From NCBI GenBank assembly GCA_025451115.1, contig JANWKZ010000075.1:1-32629 (forward strand): 32,629 nucleotides of DNA, read 5' to 3'. This DNA is from Bacteroidia bacterium. Lineage in GTDB: Bacteria; Bacteroidota; Bacteroidia; B-17B0; Aurantibacillaceae. Position 1 is the first letter of the stretch; every line of letters begins with the position of its first letter. Positions 10,636-18,800 of the stretch are shown one piece after another. Under the pieces are notes generated by a model. It was not told where the DNA came from. It saw only the letters and a program-made list of their open reading frames with translations, and ran no database searches. A program made the position numbers and the translations under genes.

Positions 10636-10654
10636 TGTATAGCTCAATTAGAAA

Positions 10655-12001
10655 TTATTTCTTTTTTGCTTTTACAGCTTTATCCTCGTCCAGGTCAAGT
10701 GTACCGTTAGCGCCCAAGCGGCCTTCCAGGGTCTTTACCTGTTTCTTCAGATCGTGGATGGTCTTGTAAAGCTCATCCACTTCGCTGCGGAAAACTACTG
10801 GGTATACATTAAATACATTCTCAAATTGCTTTTCGAAATGTTTTTTAACGTCCATAGAGATGTTCAATAATTCACCTTTGATCTTAGAGAAATCTTCTGA
10901 ACCAAACAGTTCAGTGAACAGCTCTTCGTTGGTTTTAACCCACTCGTTATAAAACTCGTTAAAGCCCTGGCCTTTTAACTCCTCCGGAGAGAATTTTTCG
11001 AATTTCTCGAAAGCTTTCTTCGAAGTGGTCTCAACCGCTTTTTGTGTTGTATTATAAAGGTGGTATTGCAATTCAGCCTGTTTTACAGAGAACTCGGCAA
11101 CCTTGTCTAACAGGGCAATGTTAGCCTCAACCGCTTCTTTTTCTTTGCCGGCACCTGTCAATTTCAATACGGGCTCAAAAGATTTAGAGAAAACGTTGTT
11201 CGCGTTCTTGTACATCTCACTCAGTTTACCAAAATCACCACTTACTAATTGGGGGTACTCATTGGCAATGTTCTGGAAAGCCTTAGTGTATTCCTTAGTA
11301 AGGTTGTTTTGGTTACCAAAGAAATCCTGGATCTTCTTGATAGAAGCGTCAAACACTTCTTTCATGTTCGAGCTTTGGAAAAAGTTGCTGAACAAAGATT
11401 CAGTTACCTGCTTGTAAGCCTCAGGCGTATAGTATTTTTTAAAAGTGTCAGCGTTAAAGTTACCGCCTTTGAAAGCGTCAAAAGCAGGCTGCCAGAACTC
11501 CTGTAATTTCAGGTAAGATTGGCTTCCTTCAAAGAAGTTCTTAAAAGCGTCTTTATTAACACCCCCGGGGATGTTTTTTGCAAACGTATCGTAAGTGCTG
11601 TTCAAAGCGCCCATCCAGGTATTGTAAATGTTGGTCCAGGCGTGGTTAGCTGTAGCGAAATTAGCCGCATGATCAGCAGGATTTTTACCGAAGCTTGCGT
11701 AGCTGTTATACAGGCTTTGGTTAAAATCGGTCATTTTTTTAACCTGCTCTAATTGCTGGTTATACCAGTTCTTAAAGAAATCTTCAGGTTTTACGGCATC
11801 GCCATTCTTAGAGAAATTGGCCTGAACGCCGTTAAAAAGGCTCATTTGCTTGTCTAACCACTCTTTGTAAATAGATTGTCCTTCGTGTGGAATACTTCCG
11901 CTGGTAAAAGCAGATTGGAATTTTTTGGTAGAATCTACCCAGTTGTTAACGGCTTGTGTTTGGGCCTCAATCAGGGTGTCGAAAATCGGGTTAGTCTTCA
12001 T
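10655..12001 (-). CDS. phaE: PhaE-like subunit of class III PHA synthase
   Basis: Helical acidic/aromatic protein; C-terminal SEVDELYKTIHDLKKQVKTLEGRL resembles the PhaE C-terminal coiled coil; upstream of phaC. Confidence 0.82.
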   Translation of the reverse strand: MKTNPIFDTLIEAQTQAVNNWVDSTKKFQSAFTSGSIPHEGQSIYKEWLDKQMSLFNGVQANFSKNGDAVKPEDFFKNWYNQQLEQVKKMTDFNQSLYNSYASFGKNPADHAANFATANHAWTNIYNTWMGALNSTYDTFAKNIPGGVNKDAFKNFFEGSQSYLKLQEFWQPAFDAFKGGNFNADTFKKYYTPEAYKQVTESLFSNFFQSSNMKEVFDASIKKIQDFFGNQNNLTKEYTKAFQNIANEYPQLVSGDFGKLSEMYKNANNVFSKSFEPVLKLTGAGKEKEAVEANIALLDKVAEFSVKQAELQYHLYNTTQKAVETTSKKAFEKFEKFSPEELKGQGFNEFYNEWVKTNEELFTELFGSEDFSKIKGELLNISMDVKKHFEKQFENVFNVYPVVFRSEVDELYKTIHDLKKQVKTLEGRLGANGTLDLDEDKAVKAKKK

Positions 12002-12227
12002 TTTTTTGTGTTTAATCGTTATTTTTGAGAGTGCAAAGGTCGTCTTTTTTTCGCATACAAGTCAAGTATTTTCTGCATTATTTACGGTTTTTTAGGGATT
12101 TTGTAACCTTTTCTTATCCTAAAGGGGTTTAGCAGTCAAACAATTGGGTTTTGGGTGGTTTTGGCGTTCCCCCAAGGTAGGCAAAGGCTATTTTTCTCTC
12201 CAACCCCAAAATACTGCGTTAGGGATG

Positions 12228-12347
12228 CAATGGGCCCGCAGGGGCTCTTTTGGCCATTGATCTATTAAAAGGAATACCACCGGTTTTAGCGGATCTTATG
12301 AAAATAATGGATGGCCAAAAAGCGTCCGATAGCTATCGGGACCATTG
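12228..12347. repeat. Long imperfect inverted repeat with embedded perfect palindrome
   Basis: Left arm caatgggcccgcaggggctcttttggccat (12228-12257); right arm atggccaaaaagcgtccgatagctatcgggaccattg (12311-12347); 14-bp palindrome ccgatagctatcgg (12326-12339). Confidence 0.7.
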
Positions 12348-12462
12348 GAGCCCGACCCCGCCCTGAATGACTCCCTGAAACAGGATTTATTTGCGGGGTA
12401 ACGCCCAAACCCCAGTCAAAACACGCAAAATTTCCTACCTTCGCTCCCCTAAAACGCAACTC

Positions 12463-14139
12463 ATGTCAGAAGGCAGGCAGATCATTTTCAGTATGGTGAA
12501 CGTAAGCAAGATTCACCCTCCCCAAAAACAGGTTTTAAAAGATATATACCTCTCTTTTTATTACGGTGCCAAAATTGGCGTGCTCGGTCTAAACGGCTCG
12601 GGTAAATCAACGCTCATGCGCATCATCGCGGGTGTAGATAAAGACTACATAGGCGAGATCGCTTTTTCGCCCGGTTACTCAGTGGGCATGCTCGAGCAGG
12701 AGCCTCACCTGGATGAGAACAAGACCTGCATAGAAGTGGTAAAAGAAGGCGTAAAGAAATTCACCGATATCCTGGCCGAGTACGAAGAAGTGAACAACAA
12801 GTTTGCGGAAGAAATGACGCCCGAGGAAATGGAGAAGCTCATGAACCGCCAGGCCGCCCTGCAGGATGAAATTGACAAGAACGATCTTTGGAACTTAGAT
12901 AACCGCCTGGAACAAGCCATGGACGCGCTTCGTTGCCCCGAAAGTAACACACCCGTAAAAGTATTATCGGGTGGTGAGCGCCGCCGCGTTGCCCTTTGCC
13001 GTTTATTATTACAGGAACCGGATATCTTATTATTAGACGAGCCTACCAACCACTTAGACGCCGAGAGTGTTGACTGGTTAGAACAGCATTTAAAGAATTA
13101 CAAAGGAACTATTATAGCCGTAACGCACGATCGTTACTTCTTAGACAACGTAGCAGGCTGGATACTGGAGCTTGACCGCGGCGAAGGAATTCCCTGGAAA
13201 GGAAATTACTCCTCATGGCTCGAACAAAAAGGAGCGCGTTTAAAGCAGGAGGAAAAAACCGAGAGCAAGCGTCAGAAAACTTTAGCCCGCGAGTTAGAGT
13301 GGGTGCGCCAGGGCGTGAAAGGCCGCGGTGTGAAACAAAAAGCGCGTTTGGCCAATTACGAAAAGATGTTGGGTGAAGATGTGAAAGAGAAAGAAGAAAA
13401 ACTGGAGATCTTCATTCCGAATGGTCCGCGTTTAGGGAATGAAGTAATTGAAGCTACCGATATCTCTAAAGGGTTTGGCGATCGTTTATTATACGAGCAC
13501 TTATCTTTTAAATTACCTCCTGCAGGAATTGTTGGAATTATTGGCCCGAATGGTGCCGGTAAAACAACTTTGTTCCGCATGATCATGGGACAAGAGAAAC
13601 CCAGCAGCGGTGAATTTAAGGTTGGGCCAACTGTGAAAATATCTTATGTGGATCAAACGCACAAAGCCATTGACCCCAACAAAACGGTGTATGATGTTAT
13701 AAGCGGCGGATTGGATAATTTGATGTTTGGCGGAAAGCCCATGAACTCTCGCGCTTACATTTCTAAATTCAACTTCAGCGGAAGCGACCAGGGAAAAAAA
13801 TGTAATGTATTATCGGGCGGAGAAAGAAACCGTTTGCACTTAGCGCTTGCTTTGAAAGAAGAAGGAAACGTGTTGCTGTTAGACGAGCCTACGAACGACC
13901 TTGACGTAAATACACTCCGTGCTTTGGAGGAAGGTTTGAACGAGTTCGCCGGCTGTGCTGTAATAATAAGCCACGACCGTTGGTTCCTTGATCGTGTTTG
14001 TACACACATACTTGCTTTTGAGGGCGACAGCTCGGCCTATTGGTTTGAAGGAGGCTACAGCGAGTACGAAGAGAATAAGAAGAAACGCCTTGGTAATGTG
14101 GAGCCTAAGCGTATGAGATACAAGAAGTTGGCGGTTTAA
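12463..14139 (+). CDS. ettA: ABC-F family translational ATPase (EttA-like)
   Basis: Two ABC domains (GLNGSGKST, GPNGAGKTT; two LSGGER), linker EWVRQGVKGRGVKQKARLANYEKM. Start chosen at MSEGRQIIFSMVNVSK. Confidence 0.93.
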   Translation: MSEGRQIIFSMVNVSKIHPPQKQVLKDIYLSFYYGAKIGVLGLNGSGKSTLMRIIAGVDKDYIGEIAFSPGYSVGMLEQEPHLDENKTCIEVVKEGVKKFTDILAEYEEVNNKFAEEMTPEEMEKLMNRQAALQDEIDKNDLWNLDNRLEQAMDALRCPESNTPVKVLSGGERRRVALCRLLLQEPDILLLDEPTNHLDAESVDWLEQHLKNYKGTIIAVTHDRYFLDNVAGWILELDRGEGIPWKGNYSSWLEQKGARLKQEEKTESKRQKTLARELEWVRQGVKGRGVKQKARLANYEKMLGEDVKEKEEKLEIFIPNGPRLGNEVIEATDISKGFGDRLLYEHLSFKLPPAGIVGIIGPNGAGKTTLFRMIMGQEKPSSGEFKVGPTVKISYVDQTHKAIDPNKTVYDVISGGLDNLMFGGKPMNSRAYISKFNFSGSDQGKKCNVLSGGERNRLHLALALKEEGNVLLLDEPTNDLDVNTLRALEEGLNEFAGCAVIISHDRWFLDRVCTHILAFEGDSSAYWFEGGYSEYEENKKKRLGNVEPKRMRYKKLAV

Positions 14140-14181
14140 GAATAGGCATAGAATTTGAATTATATACCCAAAAAACGAAAT

Positions 14182-14859
14182 ATGTTCAAGCAAATAATAG
14201 CAACCCTGTCACTTTTAGCAATTTTTTCTGCTCCCGTTTTCGCACAGGTGGTCACCGAAAATGATCCTAAAGCGAAGACCATTTTAGATGACGTTAGCAA
14301 GACCACCAAGGCTTATAAAAGCATTTCTGCCGAATACGAACTGGTGTCTTTAAACAAAGACAAAAAGCAGGTAGATAAAATGGAAGGCAAAGTGCAGGTG
14401 AAAGGAAATAAATTCAAACTCGAGATTCCGGGTAATACAATTGTGTGCGATGGAAAAACAGTTTGGACGCATAATAAAGACGCTCAGGAAGTAACGATCA
14501 AAACTTATGAGCCTGATGCGGAAGATGGATTAAACCCAACCAACATCTTTACTATGTATGAGAAAGGTTTTAAATACAAATACGATAAAGAGGAAAAGAT
14601 CAATAACGTGTCTTACCACGTCATCAACCTGTATCCTACCATTAAGCCTGAGAAGAAAAAATTTCACCAGGTGCGGCTTTTCGTTGATAAGGCAAAGAAG
14701 CAGATCTACCAGGTTAAGATGATGATGAAGGACCAGGGATCGCAAACTTATACTATTAAAACCCTGAAGCCTAACGAGAACCTGGCCGACGCGTCTTTTG
14801 TATTTGATACCAAAGGTTTCAAAGCCGAGCAGATCGTAGACGAGCGCGACAGCAAATAA
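14182..14859 (+). CDS. LolA-like outer-membrane lipoprotein carrier
   Basis: Signal peptide MFKQIIATLSLLAIFSAPVFA; MEGKVQVKGNKFKLEIPGNTIVCDGKTVWTHNKDAQEVTI and YTIKTLKPNENLADASFVFDTKGF are LolA-like. Confidence 0.85.
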   Translation: MFKQIIATLSLLAIFSAPVFAQVVTENDPKAKTILDDVSKTTKAYKSISAEYELVSLNKDKKQVDKMEGKVQVKGNKFKLEIPGNTIVCDGKTVWTHNKDAQEVTIKTYEPDAEDGLNPTNIFTMYEKGFKYKYDKEEKINNVSYHVINLYPTIKPEKKKFHQVRLFVDKAKKQIYQVKMMMKDQGSQTYTIKTLKPNENLADASFVFDTKGFKAEQIVDERDSK

Positions 14860-14875
14860 TTCCGGGAGCGGCGTA

Positions 14876-14967
14876 TTACAAGCGTCTCGACTTCGCTCGA
14901 CGTGACAGGCGTTTTTAAATAATTAATAATAGTAGTGTCAGACCGAGCGTAGTCGAGGTCCTTGTAA
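14876..14967. repeat. Long inverted repeat (32-bp arms, 28-nt AT-rich loop)
   Basis: Left ttacaagcgtctcgacttcgctcgacgtgaca (14876-14907); right tgtcagaccgagcgtagtcgaggtccttgtaa (14936-14967); 25 of 32 positions complementary. Confidence 0.85.
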
Positions 14968-15012
14968 AAAGATAATCAAATGTAGGGCTCAGGCCTGATT
15001 GAGATCCCCACT

Positions 15013-15750
15013 GTGAAAAAACTCGGCTTAATAGGTTACCCACTTTCCCATTCTTTTTCCAAAAAGTACTTTACTGAGAAATTCCAAAAAGAGAGTATTT
15101 CCGGGTATAGCTATGATGCTTTTCCATTGGAGAACATTGCGCAATTCCCAGATCTGATCAAAAAAGAAAGTGAACTTTGCGGACTGAGCGTAACCATTCC
15201 CCATAAAGAAACGGTTATCCCTTTTTTGGACGAACTCGACCCGATAGCCGAAGAAATTGGGGCAGTGAACTGCATTAAGATCGAGAACGGAAAATTAATT
15301 GGCTACAATACCGACGCTTTTGGTTTCAGGCAAAGCCTCAGGCCCTTTCTTGATACCAATCACACTAAAGCTTTGGTGTTTGGTACGGGCGGCGCTTCTA
15401 AAGCCGTTGCTTACGTATTAAGAAATCTCGGTATCAATTTCTGGTTCGTGAGCCGCAAAAAGAATGATTTCGGTAATACGATCATGTACGAAGAGATCGA
15501 CGCAAACATTATCTCTACCTGCAAACTATTAGTGAACTGCACACCCGTGGGTATGTCGCCCAACAACGATAAATTCTTACCACTTCCCTACTCTGCCATC
15601 ACACCGCAGCATTTGGCTTACGATCTCATCTACAATCCCGAAGAAACCATCTTCCTTAAAAAAGCCAAAGAGCAAGGCGCGCTTGTTTCCAATGGCTACA
15701 ACATGCTGGTGTTCCAGGCTGAGGAGGCGTGGAAGATCTGGAATTCCTGA
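15013..15750 (+). CDS. aroE: Shikimate 5-dehydrogenase
   Basis: GLIGYPLSHSFSKKYF, SVTIPHKE, GAVNCIKIENGKLIGYNTDAFGF and VFGTGGASKAVAYVL motifs; GTG start. Confidence 0.96.
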   Translation: MKKLGLIGYPLSHSFSKKYFTEKFQKESISGYSYDAFPLENIAQFPDLIKKESELCGLSVTIPHKETVIPFLDELDPIAEEIGAVNCIKIENGKLIGYNTDAFGFRQSLRPFLDTNHTKALVFGTGGASKAVAYVLRNLGINFWFVSRKKNDFGNTIMYEEIDANIISTCKLLVNCTPVGMSPNNDKFLPLPYSAITPQHLAYDLIYNPEETIFLKKAKEQGALVSNGYNMLVFQAEEAWKIWNS

Positions 15751-15751
15751 T
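15709..15751 (+). repeat. Direct repeat copy 1 (native 3' end of aroE)
   Basis: gtgttccaggctgaggaggcgtggaagatctggaattcctgat; 41/43 identical to 16377-16419. Confidence 0.97.
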
Positions 15752-15863
15752 CTAATTATTTAATTCCAAAAATTTTAAGGCCTTTAGCTTATCCTTGCCC
15801 AAAAGCTCGTACCTTCACTATAGAGAATAGCGTAAGTTGAAAAAACAGCGCTATTAAAATAAA

Positions 15864-16358
15864 ATGAAAAATTTTGACTGGACGACATTTACAAGGAAAG
15901 TAGCTGTTAAAGCAAAGCTGCCAGACATTTACAACGCATGGGCAAAAGCATCAGATATTGAAAAATGGTTTTTAAGTAAGGCCGTTTTTATTGACGCGAA
16001 CAAAAAAACCATAAGCAGAGAAGAACAAATAGCAAAGGGATGTTTCTACGAATGGAATTGGTATCTGTATGATACTACAGAAAGTGGTAAAATTACCGAA
16101 GCGAACGGAAAAGATTTCATTCAATTCACCTTCGCGGGAGAGTGTCTTGTTGACATTAAACTTTCTACTCAAGGCGATCACGTACTAGTGGAACTCACGC
16201 AAAAAAATATTCCAACAGATGATAATTCAAAACAAGGGATCCGACTGGGCTGCGACACCGGCTGGTCCTTTTTTCTTGTAAACCTAAAATCTGTTTATGA
16301 AGGTGGACTTGACCTAAGAAATAAAGACACTAAACTTAAAGGAATGGTTAATAGTTAA
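15864..16358 (+). CDS. SRPBCC/AHSA1-like protein
   Basis: FTRKVAVKAKLPDIYNAWAKASDIEKWFLSKA ... KGCFYEWNWYL ... GCDTGWSFFLVNLKSVYEGGLDLR is the START/AHSA1 pattern. Confidence 0.78.
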   Translation: MKNFDWTTFTRKVAVKAKLPDIYNAWAKASDIEKWFLSKAVFIDANKKTISREEQIAKGCFYEWNWYLYDTTESGKITEANGKDFIQFTFAGECLVDIKLSTQGDHVLVELTQKNIPTDDNSKQGIRLGCDTGWSFFLVNLKSVYEGGLDLRNKDTKLKGMVNS

Positions 16359-16376
16359 AATGGGAAATGAATACCT

Positions 16377-16419
16377 GTGTTCCAGGCTGAGGAGGCGTGG
16401 AAGGTGTGGAATTCCTGAT
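16377..16419 (+). repeat. Direct repeat copy 2 (orphan aroE 3' end)
   Basis: gtgttccaggctgaggaggcgtggaaggtgtggaattcctgat; would encode VFQAEEAWKVWNS*, one conservative change from the aroE C-terminus. Confidence 0.97.
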
Positions 16420-16446
16420 GAAAGAGGATTGCTCCCTTTTTTAATA

Positions 16447-17523
16447 CTATGCTGCCTGTTTATCTCCATCTGGTTTCGAACCCTTCTTAAATAGATCCGT
16501 CAAAATGGGTGGCTTATCATTATGATGTCGCATTTGCAGCGTCTGACTAGGATTAAACTCAGCCATTGTTACCATCGCGCTTAGAAGCTTTTCAAGCATT
16601 TTATTTTTCTCTGCGCTCGTCGGTAATTTCTCAATCTCCCTCTTATATCCTTCATAAGATTTTGCCAGAGTTTCCTTATAGGCATATTCTTCTTGCAATC
16701 TTCTGCTTTGGCTCTGTTGTTTACTGGAAAAAACAGCCAACCATATCGCAGGCACAAAGAAAGGAACCCTTGTAATGATTTTGATAAAGGCGTCAGATAT
16801 AGACGTAGCATCTTTTAATGAGTAGATCGCAAAAGCAATCATACCAGAAGTCATTGCTAAAAAAACTGCCGACCATAACCAGTAAGGTGTTTTATATTTT
16901 AGACCTTGATCCTGATATGCTTTTGCCAATCCGGTCGAAGTAGCGCCAGGCAATAATCCTTCTATTTTTTCGATCATTGCCTTATAGGAATTTTCCCATT
17001 CTGTTTTCTTTCCCTTTATTTCTAGCTCATAGCTTTCAATAGCAGCTTTTATTCCTGTTACGTTTTTTTCTTTGTCTCCAAATACAACGGTCTCCGCTTC
17101 CTTCATTTTAGCCGTTACTTTTTCGGCCCCTTCCCCGGCTTCAATTACTTTTTGATAAGTAGTGTTTACCTTTTCAATTTTGGAAGGTTCATTTTCACTT
17201 GGCTTCGTCACAAAGCCATTGTACTGCGTTTCCAACTCCTGCTGCTTCGTGGTCAGACTTGACATAACCTCTACAGCTTTCTGGTAATGCGTCTCAATTT
17301 GCGCTTTCAGATTTTGAGCTTCCTGAATTAAGGCAGAAATCGATCCGTTTCCACTTTCGGCCTGCGCCTTCAACTCAACCATTCTTGTGTTCAAAGCATT
17401 TATATCTGCCTCTTTTTGAGTCGCATTAGTGGCAATTGCAGTAATACCTTCCAATTTAATCTGACACTCTGCCAGGATTTGGGTATTCTTTTGCTGTAAT
17501 TCTAAAATTTCTTGTTCTGACAT
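16447..17523 (-). CDS. Uncharacterised coiled-coil protein with two predicted TM segments
   Basis: Long N-terminal heptad-rich region, then YWLWSAVFLAMTSGMIAFAIYSL and VPFFVPAIWLAVFSS and a charged C-terminal tail; 6-bp gap after the upstream gene. Confidence 0.7.
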   Translation of the reverse strand: MSEQEILELQQKNTQILAECQIKLEGITAIATNATQKEADINALNTRMVELKAQAESGNGSISALIQEAQNLKAQIETHYQKAVEVMSSLTTKQQELETQYNGFVTKPSENEPSKIEKVNTTYQKVIEAGEGAEKVTAKMKEAETVVFGDKEKNVTGIKAAIESYELEIKGKKTEWENSYKAMIEKIEGLLPGATSTGLAKAYQDQGLKYKTPYWLWSAVFLAMTSGMIAFAIYSLKDATSISDAFIKIITRVPFFVPAIWLAVFSSKQQSQSRRLQEEYAYKETLAKSYEGYKREIEKLPTSAEKNKMLEKLLSAMVTMAEFNPSQTLQMRHHNDKPPILTDLFKKGSKPDGDKQAA

Positions 17524-17529
17524 GATAAA

Positions 17530-18084
17530 TTATTTTAATCTGCTTAATCCTTTTCCTACTGCGCCCCCGGCAGCAACACCCAATCCTATCCTCGTCAATG
17601 TTTTATTGCCTGATAATAATCCTACCAACCCAGCAATTCCACCTAGTATCATAGCCGCATCACTAACCTGATCAACAGCTTCTGAGTGCGCGTCATCTTT
17701 TGTTACTTTATTAATAAAGTGCTGGCAGTTTTGCCATAGCCAGTGGTATTCCTTACCTGCCCACCATGCGGCGAGAGCACGTTCAGTTATTTGGGACCGG
17801 CTGTAATTCACTGCTCGGCCATCATAAAAAATGGGCTCTCCTAAAGAAAATGTGTCTTCACGCTCAATTGTCGGGTGAATATTCTTATAATGATGATGTA
17901 TATACCACTTATAACCATATTGGTCAACTCCCAGTTCAATTCCGGGATGTTTTATACCTATAAGGGTATTGATCTTATCTCGATATACAATACGCCCCGA
18001 ATTTGCCGTCAGGCTTAATACAATACTTCCGCCATTTTGGACGGGTAGGCTTACGCTGCTTCGATCTAAATAATAATTTTCCAT
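17530..18084 (-). CDS. LRAT-like (permuted NlpC/P60 fold) protein with hydrophobic C-terminus
   Basis: IGIKHPGIELG...YIHHHY provides His candidates, followed by LWQNCQHFINKV (NCxHF as in LRAT/HRASLS proteins); tail AAMILGGIAGLVGLLSG...LGVAAGGAVGKGL. Confidence 0.65.
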   Translation of the reverse strand: MENYYLDRSSVSLPVQNGGSIVLSLTANSGRIVYRDKINTLIGIKHPGIELGVDQYGYKWYIHHHYKNIHPTIEREDTFSLGEPIFYDGRAVNYSRSQITERALAAWWAGKEYHWLWQNCQHFINKVTKDDAHSEAVDQVSDAAMILGGIAGLVGLLSGNKTLTRIGLGVAAGGAVGKGLSRLK

Positions 18085-18138
18085 CTCTTCACTTTTTTAT
18101 TTGCCTTGCGGCGTTGTTTCATTTTATATTACTTTTAT

Positions 18139-18168
18139 TTGCTTTAATACAAAGTTAAGCTATATTTG
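18139..18168 (+). promoter_or_regulatory. Bacteroidota-type promoter for the TAC-like operon
   Basis: TTG (18139-18141), 19-nt spacer, TATATTTG (18161-18168), matching TTG-N19-TAnnTTTG. Confidence 0.75.
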
Positions 18169-18174
18169 TGAGAT

Positions 18175-18194
18175 ATTTCACTTATAAGTGAAAT
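18175..18194. promoter_or_regulatory. 20-bp perfect palindrome, candidate operator
   Basis: atttcacttataagtgaaat equals its reverse complement; starts 7 bp after the -7 element. Core cttataagtg recurs at 18256-18265. Confidence 0.75.
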
Positions 18195-18307
18195 TAAATA
18201 CTAAATTAATTGTATTGATAATCAATTTATTAACATTTATATGTAAAATTCTTACCTTATAAGTGTAATAAAATTAAGAAATTAACGTATAAATTAGCAG
18301 TGGCACC

Positions 18308-18799
18308 GTGCAGATAGAAATTGTAAAGATTCGGTCAGGCATAGAAACAGCCTTCTTCACGGTTCGCATTGTTGGGGAGCAACATACCCTATTTGAGAAA
18401 TTTATTATCGAGAACCAAACGAAATATCCCAATGAACTGAATGACCTTAAAAACCGCATGCATGTTATAGCCTCAAAAACGGGTGCACGCGAACAGTTCT
18501 TTAAAATGGATGAAGGAAACCCTGGTGATGGTGTCTGCGCCTTATACGATCTCCCTGAAAAGAAGTTAAGACTCTACTGCATTAGATATGGATGCGTTGC
18601 AGTTATTTTAGGTGGGGGTGGAGAAAAACCCGAAGGAATGAAAGCTCTTCAGGAAAGCGAAAAGCTTACAGAAGAAAATTATCTTTTAAGAGATGTTTCC
18701 TCTGCAATTACTAGCGCATTAAAAGACGGGCTCATCGAATGGTCCAGTGATGGTATGGAAATAATTAGTCACTTAGATCCAATTATAATAGAAATTTAA
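18308..18799 (+). CDS. Putative RelE/HigB-superfamily toxin
   Basis: FEKFIIENQTKYPNELNDLKNRMHVIA helical pair, then KKLRLYCIRYGCVAVILGGGGEKP, resembling the HigB/Gp49 beta core; first gene before an XRE antitoxin-like gene. GTG start. Confidence 0.62.
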   Translation: MQIEIVKIRSGIETAFFTVRIVGEQHTLFEKFIIENQTKYPNELNDLKNRMHVIASKTGAREQFFKMDEGNPGDGVCALYDLPEKKLRLYCIRYGCVAVILGGGGEKPEGMKALQESEKLTEENYLLRDVSSAITSALKDGLIEWSSDGMEIISHLDPIIIEI

Positions 18800-18800
18800 T

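Noticed and set aside
15709-16419. Insertion sequence or transposon around the SRPBCC gene
   Set aside because: No transposase, terminal inverted repeats or target-site duplication; the repeats are coding-derived direct copies of the aroE 3' end.
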